From contig NZ_JAHCVK010000001.1 of NCBI RefSeq assembly GCF_018476905.1, positions 806,001-870,000 on the forward strand: a stretch of DNA of 64,000 nucleotides. The letters are read 5' to 3'. The notes under the pieces are model-generated. The model had not been told where the DNA came from. It saw nothing but the letters and a program-made list of their open reading frames with translations, and ran no database searches. Below, piece by piece: positions 38,052-46,778 of the stretch (position 1 is the stretch's first letter; every line of letters starts with the position of its first letter). This DNA is from Geomobilimonas luticola (GTDB taxonomy: Bacteria; Desulfobacterota; Desulfuromonadia; Geobacterales; Geobacteraceae). The translations under genes and the position numbers were made by a program.

Positions 38052-38176
38052 GGAACGCTCCCGTTCGAGGATGTTCGTCTAAGTGGCGAATTTATCACGG
38101 TCTCCGGGGGGTGTCAACGAAATTGGCGGGTGTTCATCGGTCTTGGCACACGTCGGGTGCGTGAACGGCGGAGGGG

Positions 38177-38207
38177 GAGCCGGCAGCGGAAAGCTGCCGG
38201 CTCTTTT
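38177..38207 (+). terminator. Terminator-like hairpin upstream of the chemoreceptor
   Basis: An 11-bp perfect stem (GAGCCGGCAGC/GCTGCCGGCTC), GGAAA loop and TTTT on the plus strand. No plus-strand gene lies before it, so it may end an antisense or small transcript starting in the 38.05-38.17 kb gap. Confidence 0.6.
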
Positions 38208-38468
38208 CGTCTGTGGTCCTTGTCCATATCTGCCTTGACACGTTCTGTTGAAAAGATTACAGCAGGAAACAACCATAACTCCTTGGCACAGATCAGGGGG
38301 AAAATGTACCTGGTTCCCCGTGACAATGCTACGGTTTAGACTCTTGCGCGACACAGTCGCGCAGGTCACGCCGTGGCCTACCCCCAGCCCCTGCCACGAA
38401 ATTCACATTGCCAGTCGCCTCCCCGCAGTCTATACTACCGCCTCAATCAAATCCCATCGGGGAAAACC
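38208..38468. other. Leader region upstream of ysxC
   Basis: About 260 bases without a gene. TTGACA at 38235-38240 could be a -35 element with a weak -10 (TACAGC) 17 bases on. Two hairpins follow (GGGGGAA...TTCCCC near 38300 and GCGCGAC/GTCGCGC near 38345). No open frame here looks protein-like. Confidence 0.4.
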
Positions 38469-39065
38469 GTGCTCGTCAAAACCACCGAATTCATAACCAG
38501 CGCCACCAGGCCTTCCCACTATCCGCCGGGGGAGATGCCGGAGGTCGCGTTTGCCGGTCGCTCCAACGTGGGGAAATCGTCCCTCATCAATGTGCTGCTG
38601 AACCGGAAGAACCTGGTCCGGACCAGTTCCACGCCGGGGCGGACCCAGCTCATCAATTTTTTCGGGGTCAACGGCGCGTTCATGCTCGTGGACCTGCCGG
38701 GATACGGCTTTGCCAAGGTTCCCCTGGCGGTGAAGAAACAGTGGGGCCCGATGATGGAGACCTACCTCTCCAGCCGGGAGAACCTGCGGGTGGTGGTGCT
38801 GATTCTGGACATCCGCCGGGTGCCGACCGCCGAGGACCGGCAGATGCTGGAGTGGCTCCGTGCCTACAGTGTGCCGCCTCTGCTGGTCGTGACCAAGTGC
38901 GACAAGGTCTCCAAGAACGAACGGGCCCGCCAGGCGGCGCTCATCGCCCGGACCCTGGAGGTGGAGAAGGAGGAGCTGCACTTTTTCTCCGCCCTCTCCA
39001 AAGAGGGTAAGGACGCCATCTGGGTGGCGATCGAACGACTGCTGTCCGCGCCCGAAACTGCGTGA
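38469..39065 (+). CDS. ysxC: Ribosome biogenesis GTPase YsxC/EngB
   Basis: A 198-residue essential GTPase involved in 50S subunit maturation. G1 [10 protein letters not shown]2/switch I STPGRTQ, G3 DLPGYG and G4 TKCDK are all present, followed by SALSKEG (G5). GTG start at 38469 with GGGGAAAA upstream; the family normally begins a few residues before the [10 protein letters not shown] motif, consistent with this choice. Confidence 0.93.
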   Translation: MLVKTTEFITSATRPSHYPPGEMPEVAFAGRSNVGKSSLINVLLNRKNLVRTSSTPGRTQLINFFGVNGAFMLVDLPGYGFAKVPLAVKKQWGPMMETYLSSRENLRVVVLILDIRRVPTAEDRQMLEWLRAYSVPPLLVVTKCDKVSKNERARQAALIARTLEVEKEELHFFSALSKEGKDAIWVAIERLLSAPETA

Positions 39066-39106
39066 TTCCCGCTTCCGGCGCAAGACGGCGCGGCTCGGCC
39101 CGCCGG

Positions 39107-39142
39107 CAGTAGGCGTCAGCCAAACAGTAGGCGTCAGCCAAA
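39107..39142. repeat. Perfect 18-bp tandem duplication upstream of the B12 promoter
   Basis: CAGTAGGCGTCAGCCAAA occurs twice head to tail, ending six bases before the predicted -35 box of the cobalamin operon. Confidence 0.7.
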
Positions 39143-39148
39143 TAGTGT

Positions 39149-39177
39149 TTGACTTCGGCCGGCCACTCTGCTAGAAA
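39149..39177 (+). promoter_or_regulatory. Predicted promoter of the cobalamin operon
   Basis: TTGACT (39149-39154), 17-base spacer, TAGAAA (39172-39177), about 100 bases before the riboswitch core. Confidence 0.5.
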
Positions 39178-39277
39178 TTTTCCTACAACCGAATAAGCAG
39201 AAATGCAGCGTCAGATTTGAGATGATCACAAGGCGGCGACGAGCCAACGCAGTGAGCGCTCGAATGTGGCGTCGCGT

Positions 39278-39434
39278 ATCGATCTGGTGCTCTGAAAAGA
39301 GTTAAAAGGGAAGGGGGTGCGAATCCCCCACTGTCCCGCAACTGTGAACGGTGATGAACGCCGCACGACGCCACTGAGTTTTATCGGGAAGGCGCGGCTA
39401 GTAAAGTGACCCGTAAGTCAGGAAACCTGCCAGG
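39278..39434 (+). promoter_or_regulatory. Cobalamin riboswitch
   Basis: The B12-box aptamer is recognisable: GGGAAGGGGGTGCGAATC, CCCACTGTCCCGCAACTGTG and the conserved AAGTCAGGAAACCTGCC. It folds upstream of a terminator (39491-39527) that ends at the cobU start codon, so adenosylcobalamin binding should reduce operon expression. This is the only B12 riboswitch I see in the window. Confidence 0.95.
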
Positions 39435-39490
39435 CTGAACCCAGTACGTAACCTCCGAAGGAGAGGGGCCGGGCAGACCAGTACCTGTTG

Positions 39491-39527
39491 ACACCCCCTT
39501 TCCCTTGCGGAAGCGGGGTGTTTTTTT
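39491..39527 (+). terminator. Riboswitch-controlled terminator overlapping the cobU leader
   Basis: ACACCCC (39491-39497) pairs with GGGGTGT (39515-39521), followed by T residues to 39527, immediately before the ATG. The GGGGTG of the 3' arm is also the only Shine-Dalgarno-like sequence for cobU, so one hairpin may control both termination and translation. Confidence 0.8.
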
Positions 39528-40049
39528 ATGGCAAAATTGACCTTCATTACCGGCGGAGCCCGGAGCGGCAAGAGCCGCTTGGCGGAAAGCCTGGCTGTGG
39601 CCTATGGAGAGCCCCTCGGCTACCTGGCCACTGGCCATGCCGGCGACGGGGAGATGGCGGAGCGGATCGCCCGGCACCAGGCCCGGCGCGGTGCGGAGTG
39701 GCAGACCATGGAGGAGCCCCTGGACCTGGCGGGGGTGCTGAGGGGGCACGACTGCTACTTCCGGGCAGTGCTCGTGGACTGTGTAACCCTCTGGTTGACC
39801 AACCTCCTCCTCACTCACGACGATCCGGCCCGGGTGATGGAGGAGGTGAGAAGCCTCGCCGACCTCCTTCCGACGCTCCAGACCCCGGTCATCCTCGTCT
39901 CCAGCGAGGTGGGGATGGGGATCGTCCCGGAGAACCGCCTGGCCCGCACCTTCCGCGACCTGGCAGGGGAGGCGAACGAACTGCTGGCGACGGCGGCGGA
40001 CGAGGTGTACGTCATGTTCTCCGGCCTGCCGCTGAAGCTCAAGGGATAA
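39528..40049 (+). CDS. cobU: Adenosylcobinamide kinase/guanylyltransferase CobU
   Basis: A 173-residue enzyme that phosphorylates adenosylcobinamide and attaches GMP to give AdoCbi-GDP. P-loop TGGARSGKS at residues 8-16 and the guanylylated-His region ERIARHQARRGAEW fit CobU/CobP. First gene behind the riboswitch; its ATG directly follows the terminator T tract and lacks a separate ribosome-binding site. Normal length. Confidence 0.93.
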   Translation: MAKLTFITGGARSGKSRLAESLAVAYGEPLGYLATGHAGDGEMAERIARHQARRGAEWQTMEEPLDLAGVLRGHDCYFRAVLVDCVTLWLTNLLLTHDDPARVMEEVRSLADLLPTLQTPVILVSSEVGMGIVPENRLARTFRDLAGEANELLATAADEVYVMFSGLPLKLKG

Positions 40050-40058
40050 GCGTTTTTT

Positions 40059-40080
40059 ACCAGAGAGGACACAGAGTAAA
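40059..40080. repeat. ACAGAG-type repeat arm (single)
   Basis: ACCAGAGAGGACACAGAG resembles the reverse complement of segments at 55184 and 55987 (TCCTCTGTGG). No facing arm is seen nearby. Confidence 0.4.
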
Positions 40081-40091
40081 GGCGAAACCCT

Positions 40092-40212
40092 TAATGGAAC
40101 ACGGAAGAGGCGGAACCTCCCGATAAAGGCGGATTTAACGCCAATAACCAGACCCAATGTGATCATATCCGCCTTTATCCGGTTTTTTCCGCTTTTTCCG
40201 TGTACTATTCCG
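40092..40212. repeat. Family-1 inverted repeat (CACGGAA type), empty
   Basis: The left arm (AATGGAACACGGAAGAGG... to GGCGGATTT, 40092-40136) faces the right arm (ATCCGCCTTTATCC...CCGTGTACTATTCC, 40166-40212) across a ~29-base spacer. Same family as the arms around the ORF at 47901. Confidence 0.85.
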
Positions 40213-40237
40213 GTTATCTTTGAACAAAGGAGCTGTA

Positions 40238-41299
40238 ATGAACCTTCTGACTGAAACCCTGGCCGTTATCAAGCCTGTCGACGCCGCCCTTCTCCAGGAG
40301 GCGCAGCGCCGACTGGACAACAAGACCAAGCCCCTCGGCTCCCTCGGGAGGCTGGAGGAGTTCGCCCGCCGCTTTGCCGCCATCAGCGGCTCCCTGGAGC
40401 CGGACACGACGAAGAAGGTCATCTACACCTTTGCTGGTGACCATGGGGTGGTGGAGGAAGGGGTGTCGGCTTTTCCGAAGGAGGTGACCCCCCAGATGGT
40501 CCTCAACTTCCTCAACGGGGGGGCGGGGGTCAACGTCCTGGCCCGCCATGCGGGGGTGGAAGTCCGGGTGGTGGATGTGGGGGTAGATTATGACTTCGGG
40601 CAGGCTCCGGGGTTGCTGAACCGCAAGGTGGCCCGGGGGACGCGGAATTTTGTCAAGGGACCGGCCATGACCAGGGAAGAGACGGTGGCGGCCCTGGAGG
40701 TGGGAATCGAGCTGGCGAGAGAGGCAAAGCGCGAGGGGGTGGCCATGCTTGGCACGGGTGAGATGGGGATCGGCAACACCACCCCGTCGTCGGCCATCAT
40801 CGCCGCCTTTTCGGGAAAAACGGTGGAGGAGGTGACCCACCGGGGGACCGGGATCGGCGACCGGGCGCTGGAAAACAAGGTCCAGGTCATCGAGCGGGGT
40901 CTGGCGGTGAACCGCCCCGATCCGAAGGACCCCCTCGACGTGCTCGCCAAGGTGGGGGGACTGGAGATCGCCGGCATCGCCGGGCTCGTTCTGGGCGCTG
41001 CCGCCAACCGGATACCGGTGGTGGTGGACGGTTTCATCTCCACCGCCGGGGCGCTCATCGCCTGTGAACTCAACCCCCATGTGCGGGGATACATCTTCGC
41101 CGCCCACGAGTCGGTGGAGATCGGCCATCGCTTCATGCTGGAGCGGGTCGGCGCCGAACCGATCCTCGACCTCCACTTCCGCCTTGGCGAAGGGACCGGC
41201 GCGGCCCTGGCCATGGGACTCATCGAGGCGGGTGTCAAAGTCTTGAAGGAGATGGCAACGTTCGAGCAGGCAGGTGTTGAAGGGAATACGGTGAGGTAA
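40238..41299 (+). CDS. cobT: Nicotinate-nucleotide--DMB phosphoribosyltransferase CobT
   Basis: A 353-residue enzyme that activates the lower-ligand base (dimethylbenzimidazole, or 5-hydroxybenzimidazole and relatives) to its alpha-riboside phosphate. Conserved [24 protein letters not shown] and the C-terminal [10 protein letters not shown] with the catalytic Glu are present. ATG 40238 follows AAAGGAG. The nearby ThiC-family gene suggests 5-hydroxybenzimidazole as substrate. Confidence 0.95.
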   Translation: MNLLTETLAVIKPVDAALLQEAQRRLDNKTKPLGSLGRLEEFARRFAAISGSLEPDTTKKVIYTFAGDHGVVEEGVSAFPKEVTPQMVLNFLNGGAGVNVLARHAGVEVRVVDVGVDYDFGQAPGLLNRKVARGTRNFVKGPAMTREETVAALEVGIELAREAKREGVAMLGTGEMGIGNTTPSSAIIAAFSGKTVEEVTHRGTGIGDRALENKVQVIERGLAVNRPDPKDPLDVLAKVGGLEIAGIAGLVLGAAANRIPVVVDGFISTAGALIACELNPHVRGYIFAAHESVEIGHRFMLERVGAEPILDLHFRLGEGTGAALAMGLIEAGVKVLKEMATFEQAGVEGNTVR

Positions 41300-41328
41300 A
41301 GGGCTCGGGATAGGGGGTTGGGGAATTT

Positions 41329-42072
41329 ATGAGACTTTATTTCATCGCACTGCAGTTTCTCACCATCATCCCCCTCCCCTTTTCGGTTCGCTGCGAAGAG
41401 GAGGACCTGGGGCGTTCCATGGCCCTCTTCCCGGTGGTGGGGCTGACCATCGGCCTCTTTCTGGTGGGGCTCGACTACCTGCTGGGGTTCGTCTTTCCCC
41501 GGCCGGTGACCGACCTCCTCCTCGTTACCGCCCTGGCTGCGGTTACGGGGGCGCTCCACCTGGACGGACTGGCGGATGTGTGCGACGGCCTGGCGGCCCG
41601 GGGGGGGAAGGAGCGGTTCCTGGCGGTGATGAAGGACTCCCGTACCGGGGCGGTGGGGGTGGTGGGGCTGGTGCTGGGACTTCTTCTCAAGTACCAGGCA
41701 CTTCTTCATGTTCTGCCGGACCAGAAGCGGGCGGCACTCCTCTTCTTTCCCATGGTCGCTCGCATGGCCCAGGTACAGATGACGGTCGGCGCATTGAAGG
41801 CGCGAACCGACGGTCTTGGCGCCGCATTCGTCGGAGGCGCCGGGGCGGTCCAGTTCGCCGTCGCCTACATTGTCACCCTTTCTGCAGCGTTTCTCCTCCT
41901 GGGGGTGCCGGGGATATCCTGCTGCATCATCCTCTATCTCCTCACCTGGGGGCTCAAGGCCTGGTTCCACCGGCGCCTCGGCGGGATCACGGGGGACATC
42001 ATCGGTTGCGCCAGCGAGCTGAACGAGATTGCCGCACTCCTGGCGATTCTGGCATTGACAAAATTGACCTGA
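41329..42072 (+). CDS. cobS: Cobalamin synthase CobS
   Basis: A 247-residue integral membrane enzyme that joins AdoCbi-GDP with alpha-riboside phosphate. LDGLADVCDGLAA and MKDSRTGAVGVVG, the metal/nucleotide motifs of the CDP-alcohol-like fold, are present, with about six hydrophobic helices. Conserved start MRLYFIALQFLTIIP is usual for CobS. Confidence 0.94.
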   Translation: MRLYFIALQFLTIIPLPFSVRCEEEDLGRSMALFPVVGLTIGLFLVGLDYLLGFVFPRPVTDLLLVTALAAVTGALHLDGLADVCDGLAARGGKERFLAVMKDSRTGAVGVVGLVLGLLLKYQALLHVLPDQKRAALLFFPMVARMAQVQMTVGALKARTDGLGAAFVGGAGAVQFAVAYIVTLSAAFLLLGVPGISCCIILYLLTWGLKAWFHRRLGGITGDIIGCASELNEIAALLAILALTKLT

Positions 42073-42080
42073 ACAAGGCG

Positions 42081-42219
42081 AATGGAACGCGGAAAAGTCG
42101 AAAAAAACAGGATAACGGCGGATTTAAGCCACTACGGCAATCGACGTAAGGATGAAATCTGAAATCCGGGGTTTATCCGCATTTATCAGAGATGTTATCC
42201 GCTTTTTCCGCGTTCGAAT
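42081..42219. repeat. Family-1 inverted repeat, empty
   Basis: Left arm 42081-42125 (AATGGAACGCGGAAAAG...), right arm 42171-42219 (...CCGCTTTTTCCGCGTTCGAAT). It occupies nearly all of the cobS-cobC gap. Confidence 0.8.
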
Positions 42220-42241
42220 GCCGTTACACAAGAGAATGCCA

Positions 42242-42844
42242 ATGACACCGAAAACGAGAATCTATCTTATCCGCCACGGCGAGGTGGTGGGGGCGGGAAC
42301 TCCCCGCTACAACGGCCATGCCGACGTGGGGCTCACCGAGCGTGGGGTGGCCCAGTACCACGAACTGACGGGGCGCTTTGACGGGGCGCGGATTTCCGCC
42401 TGCTATACGAGCGACCTGACGCGCTGTACGATCGGGGCCGGCATACTCGGCGGTCATTTCGGCGTTGAGCCGGTGCGGGAGGCGAACCTCCGGGAGCTGA
42501 ACATCGGCATCTGGGAAGGGATGACCTGGCAGGAGCTGATGGCCACCTACCCGGTGGAGTGGCAGGCGCGCCTGGACGACATCGTCAACTACCGGGTGAC
42601 GGGTGGGGAGAACATGCTCGACCTGGAGAGCCGGGTCATGCCGGTCATCGACGGCATCGTGGAGCGGCACCGGGGTGAGGAGGTGCTCGTGGTGGGTCAC
42701 GGCGGGGTGAACCGGGTTATCCTCCTCAATGCCATCGGCGCGCCGCTGTCGGCGCTCTTCAATATCGAGCAGAACTACGCCTGCCTCAACATCATCGATT
42801 ATTATGGGGACGGCAAGACAGTCGTGAAGCTGCTGAATGGATGA
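42242..42844 (+). CDS. cobC: Alpha-ribazole phosphatase-like histidine phosphatase
   Basis: A 200-residue member of the phosphoglycerate-mutase-like family. LIRHGEVVG contains the phospho-His and VVGHGGVNR the second His. In a B12 operon this is most likely CobC, removing the 5'-phosphate from the nucleotide loop. ATG 42242 is chosen for family-like length; ATG 42236 is two codons earlier and equally possible. The stop codon lies in the left terminus of the 120-bp element. Confidence 0.85.
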   Translation: MTPKTRIYLIRHGEVVGAGTPRYNGHADVGLTERGVAQYHELTGRFDGARISACYTSDLTRCTIGAGILGGHFGVEPVREANLRELNIGIWEGMTWQELMATYPVEWQARLDDIVNYRVTGGENMLDLESRVMPVIDGIVERHRGEEVLVVGHGGVNRVILLNAIGAPLSALFNIEQNYACLNIIDYYGDGKTVVKLLNG

Positions 42845-42960
42845 AACGCGCCTTTTCCGCAATCTCGGCGTTGCCTGCATCATCGCTTGTGCGACGTAGC
42901 GCTGCTACGCCTCCGCGCTCTTCCTTGGCGCCTTGACCTTGCGAAAAAATCGCGTTTCAT
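42841..42960. repeat. 120-bp palindromic element, copy A
   Basis: Exactly 120 bp bounded by perfect 10-bp inverted ends (ATGAAACGCG/CGCGTTTCAT). It holds the palindromic core GACGTAGCGCTGCTACGCC and matches the element at 53766-53885 in length, core and several blocks (GCGTTGCC, CTCCTT/CTTCCTT, GCCTTG). It starts within the stop codon of cobC. Confidence 0.85.
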
Positions 42961-42994
42961 GGGTATGTTGTTTGATGTCTGAGGAATAAATGCC

Positions 42995-44416
42995 ATGAAA
43001 TCCATCATCATCGCTGCCCCCATGAGCGGGTCGGGCAAGACCACCGTCACCCTCGGCATCATGGAGTGCCTCAAGCGGCGCGGGCTGAAGGTCGCTCCGT
43101 TCAAGGTGGGTCCCGACTACATCGACCCGGGCTACCACCGGCTCGTGACCGGCCGTCCCTCCATCAACCTGGACGGCTGGATGTGTCCTCCCGACTTCGT
43201 TCGGGAAACGTTCCTCCATCATGCCTCCGGCGCCGACATCTCCGTCATCGAGGGGGTCATGGGGCTGTTCGACGGCGTGGGAGGGGTACGGGAAGAGGGG
43301 AGCACGGCCCAGGTGGCCAAGCTGACCGGCGCACCGGTCATCCTGGTGGTGGATGCCCGCGGTCAGGCCCGGAGCATGGCGGCGCTGGTCAAGGGGTTTG
43401 CCGAATTCGATCCCCAGGTGCGGGTTGCCGGGGTGATCTTCAACAATGTGGCGAGCGAGAACCATGCCCGTATCCTGCGGGAGAGCGTGGAATCCCTCGT
43501 GAACGGCCCGAAGGTGGTGGGGTGGCTTCCCCGGGAGAGCCGGCTTGCCATCCCGTCCCGCCACTTGGGGCTCCTGACCGCGGAGGAAAACCCGCTCCCG
43601 GCAGAGTACCTGGACCACCTGGCTGCGGTCACCCGGCAGCATATCGACCTGGGGCTGATCTGGGCCATGGGGACGTCCCCCGCGGACCGGCCGCTCCCCT
43701 TCGATACGCCGGCGCTGGCGGTGACTCAGGGCTCGTCGGTGCGCATTGCCGTGGCGCGGGACGAGGCGTTCTGCTTCGTCTACGAGGACAACCTACGGCT
43801 CCTGCGGCGGGCGGGGGCGGAGATCGCATTCTTCTCGCCGTTGCGGGACGAGGCGCTTCCTTCTGATATCGGGGGGATCTACCTCCCCGGCGGCTACCCG
43901 GAGGTCTTTGCCGATGCCCTGGCCGATAACGGCGCCATGAAAGGGGCCATCCTCGATGCCATTGCCGCCGGCATGCCGCTCTATGCCGAGTGCGGCGGGT
44001 TCATCTACCTGACCCGGGGGGTGGAGGACTCACCACCCCCCATCCCCCTCCTGAATCAGGAGGGGGTGCCCGGCAGGGCGGGGGTGGTAGATTTTGTCGG
44101 GGTCTTTCCCGTCACCACCCGCATGTTGCCGCGCCGCAAGGCCCTCGGCTACCGGGAGATCGAGACGGTCGCCGACTCCATCATCGGCCCCACGGGGACC
44201 ATCGCCCGCGGCCACGAATTCCACTACTCGGAGATGGAGGAGATTCCGGCGGTGGCCGAACGGCTCTACCGGGTACGGAGGCAGGGGGTCGAGCTGGAGC
44301 CGGAGGGATACCGCTTCAGGAGCTGCCTCGCCTCCTACATCCATCTCCACTTCGGCAGTTGTCCGGAGATGGCGGCGGCATTCGTGGAGAGTTGCCGGAA
44401 ATTCAAAAGCATGTAA
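42995..44416 (+). CDS. cbiA: Cobyrinate a,c-diamide synthase CbiA
   Basis: A 473-residue glutamine-dependent amidotransferase for the a and c side chains. ATP site [12 protein letters not shown] near the start, the class-I GATase-like Cys in [10 protein letters not shown], and KALGYRE in the C-terminal part. Residues about 346-366 ([18 protein letters not shown]) are encoded by a CCCCCTCCTGA/TCAGGAGGGGG palindrome and look like an in-frame insertion next to the GATase active site. ATG at 42995; GAGGAATAA upstream. Confidence 0.93.
   Translation: MKSIIIAAPMSGSGKTTVTLGIMECLKRRGLKVAPFKVGPDYIDPGYHRLVTGRPSINLDGWMCPPDFVRETFLHHASGADISVIEGVMGLFDGVGGVREEGSTAQVAKLTGAPVILVVDARGQARSMAALVKGFAEFDPQVRVAGVIFNNVASENHARILRESVESLVNGPKVVGWLPRESRLAIPSRHLGLLTAEENPLPAEYLDHLAAVTRQHIDLGLIWAMGTSPADRPLPFDTPALAVTQGSSVRIAVARDEAFCFVYEDNLRLLRRAGAEIAFFSPLRDEALPSDIGGIYLPGGYPEVFADALADNGAMKGAILDAIAAGMPLYAECGGFIYLTRGVEDSPPPIPLLNQEGVPGRAGVVDFVGVFPVTTRMLPRRKALGYREIETVADSIIGPTGTIARGHEFHYSEMEEIPAVAERLYRVRRQGVELEPEGYRFRSCLASYIHLHFGSCPEMAAAFVESCRKFKSM
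44031..44090. repeat. C/G-rich palindrome inside cbiA (in-frame)
   Basis: CCCCCTCCTGAATCAGGAGG forms the core, flanked by CACCACCCCCC and GGGCGGGGGTGGT. About 60 bases adding a Pro/Gly-rich segment to CbiA without a frameshift. Confidence 0.75.
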
Positions 44417-44422
44417 AGACGG

Positions 44423-44526
44423 ATGGGACGCAGATTAACGCAGAGGTACGCAGATAAAACCTCAAACCAATAAAGGGTTTGTTTCTTGACTTAAATCCGC
44501 ATTTTCTGCGTTCATCTGCGTCCCAT
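44423..44526. repeat. GACGCAGAT-type inverted repeat, empty
   Basis: ATGGGACGCAGATTAACGC on the left faces GCGTTCATCTGCGTCCCAT on the right, with further pairing inward. It fills the cbiA-thiC gap and no ORF lies inside. A TPP riboswitch is not seen here. Confidence 0.82.
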
Positions 44527-44563
44527 AACAGTTTGATTTTATGAATTTAGTCAAGGAGATGCC

Positions 44564-45871
44564 ATGAAAACCCAGATCGAACTGGCCCGGGAGGGTATCG
44601 TTTCCACCCAGATGGCCAGCGTTGCGAAGGACGAGGGGGTGTCGTCCGAGTATGTGCGGCAGATGGTCGCCGAGGGGAAGATCGTCATCCCCTGGAACCA
44701 TGGCCGCAAGCCCCGGGCCGTCGGTATCGGCAAGGGGCTCCGGACCAAGGTGAACGCCTCCATCGGCACCTCGTCGGACATCGTCGATTACGGGGCCGAG
44801 GTGCGCAAGGCCAAGGCTGCCCAGGAATCGGGAGCCGACACCCTCATGGAACTCTCCGTGGGGGGGGACCTGGATCGGGTGCGGCGGGAGGTGATCGCCG
44901 CCGTGGACCTTCCCGTGGGGAACGTTCCCCTTTACCAGGCCTTCTGCGAGGCGGCCCGGAAATACGGCGATCCCAACAAGCTGGACGAGGAGATGCTCTT
45001 CGACCTGATCGAGAAGCAGTGTGCCGACGGGATGGCCTTCATGGCGGTCCATTGCGGCATCAACCTCTACACCATCGAGCGGCTCAGGAAGCAGAGGTAC
45101 CGCTACGGCGGCCTCGTCTCCAAGGGTGGGGTCTCCATGGTCGCCTGGATGCTCGCAAACAAACGGGAAAACCCCCTCTACGAGAAGTTTGACCGGGTGA
45201 CCGCCATTCTCAAGAAGTACGACACGGTCCTCTCCCTGGGGAACGGCCTGCGGGCCGGGGCGATCCACGATTCCTCCGACCGGGCCCAGATCCAGGAGCT
45301 TCTCATCAACTGCGAACTGGCGGAGATCGGCCGCGAGATGGGGTGCCAGATGCTTGTGGAAGGCCCCGGCCATGTGCCGCTGGACGAGGTGGAGGGGAAC
45401 ATCCAGCTCCAGAAGCGGATGAGCGGCGGCGCGCCGTACTACATGCTCGGCCCCATCTCCACCGACGTGGCGCCGGGCTTCGACCACATCACCGCCGCCA
45501 TCGGCGCGGCCCAGTCGAGCCGTTTCGGTGCCGATCTCATCTGTTACATCACCCCCGCTGAGCACCTGGCCCTCCCCAACGAGGAGGATGTGCGCCAGGG
45601 GGTGAAGGCGGCCAAGATCGCCGCCTACATCGGCGACATGAACAAGTACCCGGAGAAGGGGCGGGAGCGGGACCGGGAGATGTCCAAGGCGCGCCGGGAC
45701 CTGAACTGGGAGAAGCAGTTCGAACTCGCCCTTTACCCCGAGGATGCCCGGGCCATCCGCGCCAGCCGCACCCCCGAGGACGAAGCCACCTGCACCATGT
45801 GCGGCGACTTCTGCGCCTCGCGGGGGGCGGGGAAGCTGTTTGCTGCTGATTTGCGCGGTGATAAAATCTGA
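44564..45871 (+). CDS. thiC: ThiC-family radical SAM enzyme, probably 5-hydroxybenzimidazole synthase BzaF
   Basis: A 435-residue enzyme with ThiC signatures (NASIGTSSD, MELSVGGDL, EGPGHVPLDE, APYYMLGPISTD). The C-terminal iron-sulfur motif reads CTMCGDFC, spacing CX2CX3C, one residue shorter than the classical ThiC CX2CX4C. It sits inside the B12 operon between cbiA and cbiM and has no TPP riboswitch or thiamin genes nearby. Known BzaF proteins are ThiC paralogues that convert aminoimidazole ribotide to 5-hydroxybenzimidazole, the B12 lower ligand. I infer BzaF, but true ThiC (HMP-P synthase) is not excluded. Good RBS (AAGGAG). Confidence 0.85.
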   Translation: MKTQIELAREGIVSTQMASVAKDEGVSSEYVRQMVAEGKIVIPWNHGRKPRAVGIGKGLRTKVNASIGTSSDIVDYGAEVRKAKAAQESGADTLMELSVGGDLDRVRREVIAAVDLPVGNVPLYQAFCEAARKYGDPNKLDEEMLFDLIEKQCADGMAFMAVHCGINLYTIERLRKQRYRYGGLVSKGGVSMVAWMLANKRENPLYEKFDRVTAILKKYDTVLSLGNGLRAGAIHDSSDRAQIQELLINCELAEIGREMGCQMLVEGPGHVPLDEVEGNIQLQKRMSGGAPYYMLGPISTDVAPGFDHITAAIGAAQSSRFGADLICYITPAEHLALPNEEDVRQGVKAAKIAAYIGDMNKYPEKGRERDREMSKARRDLNWEKQFELALYPEDARAIRASRTPEDEATCTMCGDFCASRGAGKLFAADLRGDKI

Positions 45872-45890
45872 TAGACGAAAACCTAAAAGG

Positions 45891-46023
45891 GACACGGAAA
45901 AGGCGGATAAATCGGATAAAATCGGATTAATTAAGGGGCAAGGCAACGTCTGTATAATCTTCATTGCGTTAGAAAAATAATCCGCCGTTATCCGTTTTTT
46001 CAGATTTGATCCGCGTTCCATTC
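45891..46023. repeat. Family-1 inverted repeat, empty
   Basis: Left arm 45891-45928 (GACACGGAAAAGGCGGATAA...), right arm 45978-46023 (...TTTGATCCGCGTTCCATTC). It fills the thiC-cbiM gap. Confidence 0.8.
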
Positions 46024-46040
46024 AATGTTTTGAGGTTTTG

Positions 46041-46778
46041 ATGCAAAAGATTCTACCCATAATGTTGCTTTTCCTTACCACCCCCGCCCACGCCATGCAC
46101 ATCTCCGAAGGTATCCTCCCCTTTTCCTGGGCGGCGCTCTGGTTCGCGGTGGCGGTGCCGTTCGTAGCTCTGGGGATCAAGCGGTTGAACGATCTGGCGA
46201 AGGACGATCTCTCCTTCAAGCCGTTGGTGGGGCTGATGGCGGCGGTGGTGTTCATCATATCCTGCATGCCGGTCCCGGTTCCCACCGCCGGCACCTGTTC
46301 CCACCCTTGCGGGACGGGTATCGCGGCTATCCTGGTCGGCCCCTTCGTCAGCGTGGTTATCACGGCGGTGGCGCTCCTCATCCAGGCGCTCTTCCTCGCC
46401 CATGGCGGACTTTCCACCTGGGGTGCGGACATCGTCTCCATGGGGGTGGTCGGTTCTTTTGCGGGGTGGTTTACATTCCGGGCACTTCGCGCGATGGGGG
46501 CGAGCCTTGGGGTAGCGGGGTTCGCGGCGGGGCTTCTGGCCGACTGGGCCACCTACGCCACCACCTCTCTCGTCCTCGCCGCCGGCATCCGGGGGGACTC
46601 CCCCTTTCTACCCCTGGCGGGGAAGATCGTCCTCGCCTTCATCCCGACCCAACTTCCTCTCGGTCTTCTGGAAGGGGCCATGACCGCCGGGATGGTGATG
46701 CTTCTCCAGAGAAAACGCCCTGAACTCCTCGTCAGGATGCGGGTCATCACGGAAAAGGAGCTGACAGCCCATGCCTGA
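46041..46778 (+). CDS. cbiM: Cobalt ECF transporter substrate-binding component CbiM
   Basis: A 245-residue membrane protein. After a signal-like segment the mature N-terminus HAMHISEGILP supplies the metal-binding His of CbiM. About six to seven TM helices with CSHPCGTGIAAILVGP. It forms the S-component of a cobalt (or nickel) ECF importer with CbiN, CbiQ and CbiO encoded downstream. The 3' end overlaps cbiN by eight bases. Confidence 0.94.
   Translation: MQKILPIMLLFLTTPAHAMHISEGILPFSWAALWFAVAVPFVALGIKRLNDLAKDDLSFKPLVGLMAAVVFIISCMPVPVPTAGTCSHPCGTGIAAILVGPFVSVVITAVALLIQALFLAHGGLSTWGADIVSMGVVGSFAGWFTFRALRAMGASLGVAGFAAGLLADWATYATTSLVLAAGIRGDSPFLPLAGKIVLAFIPTQLPLGLLEGAMTAGMVMLLQRKRPELLVRMRVITEKELTAHA

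Noticed and set aside
38079-38369. 96-codon minus-strand ORF upstream of the chemoreceptor
   Set aside because: Overlaps a terminator hairpin and promoter-like region and shows no protein-like pattern.
44417-44563. TPP riboswitch upstream of the ThiC-family gene
   Set aside because: Searched by eye for the THI-box; only a GACGCAGAT inverted repeat is present.
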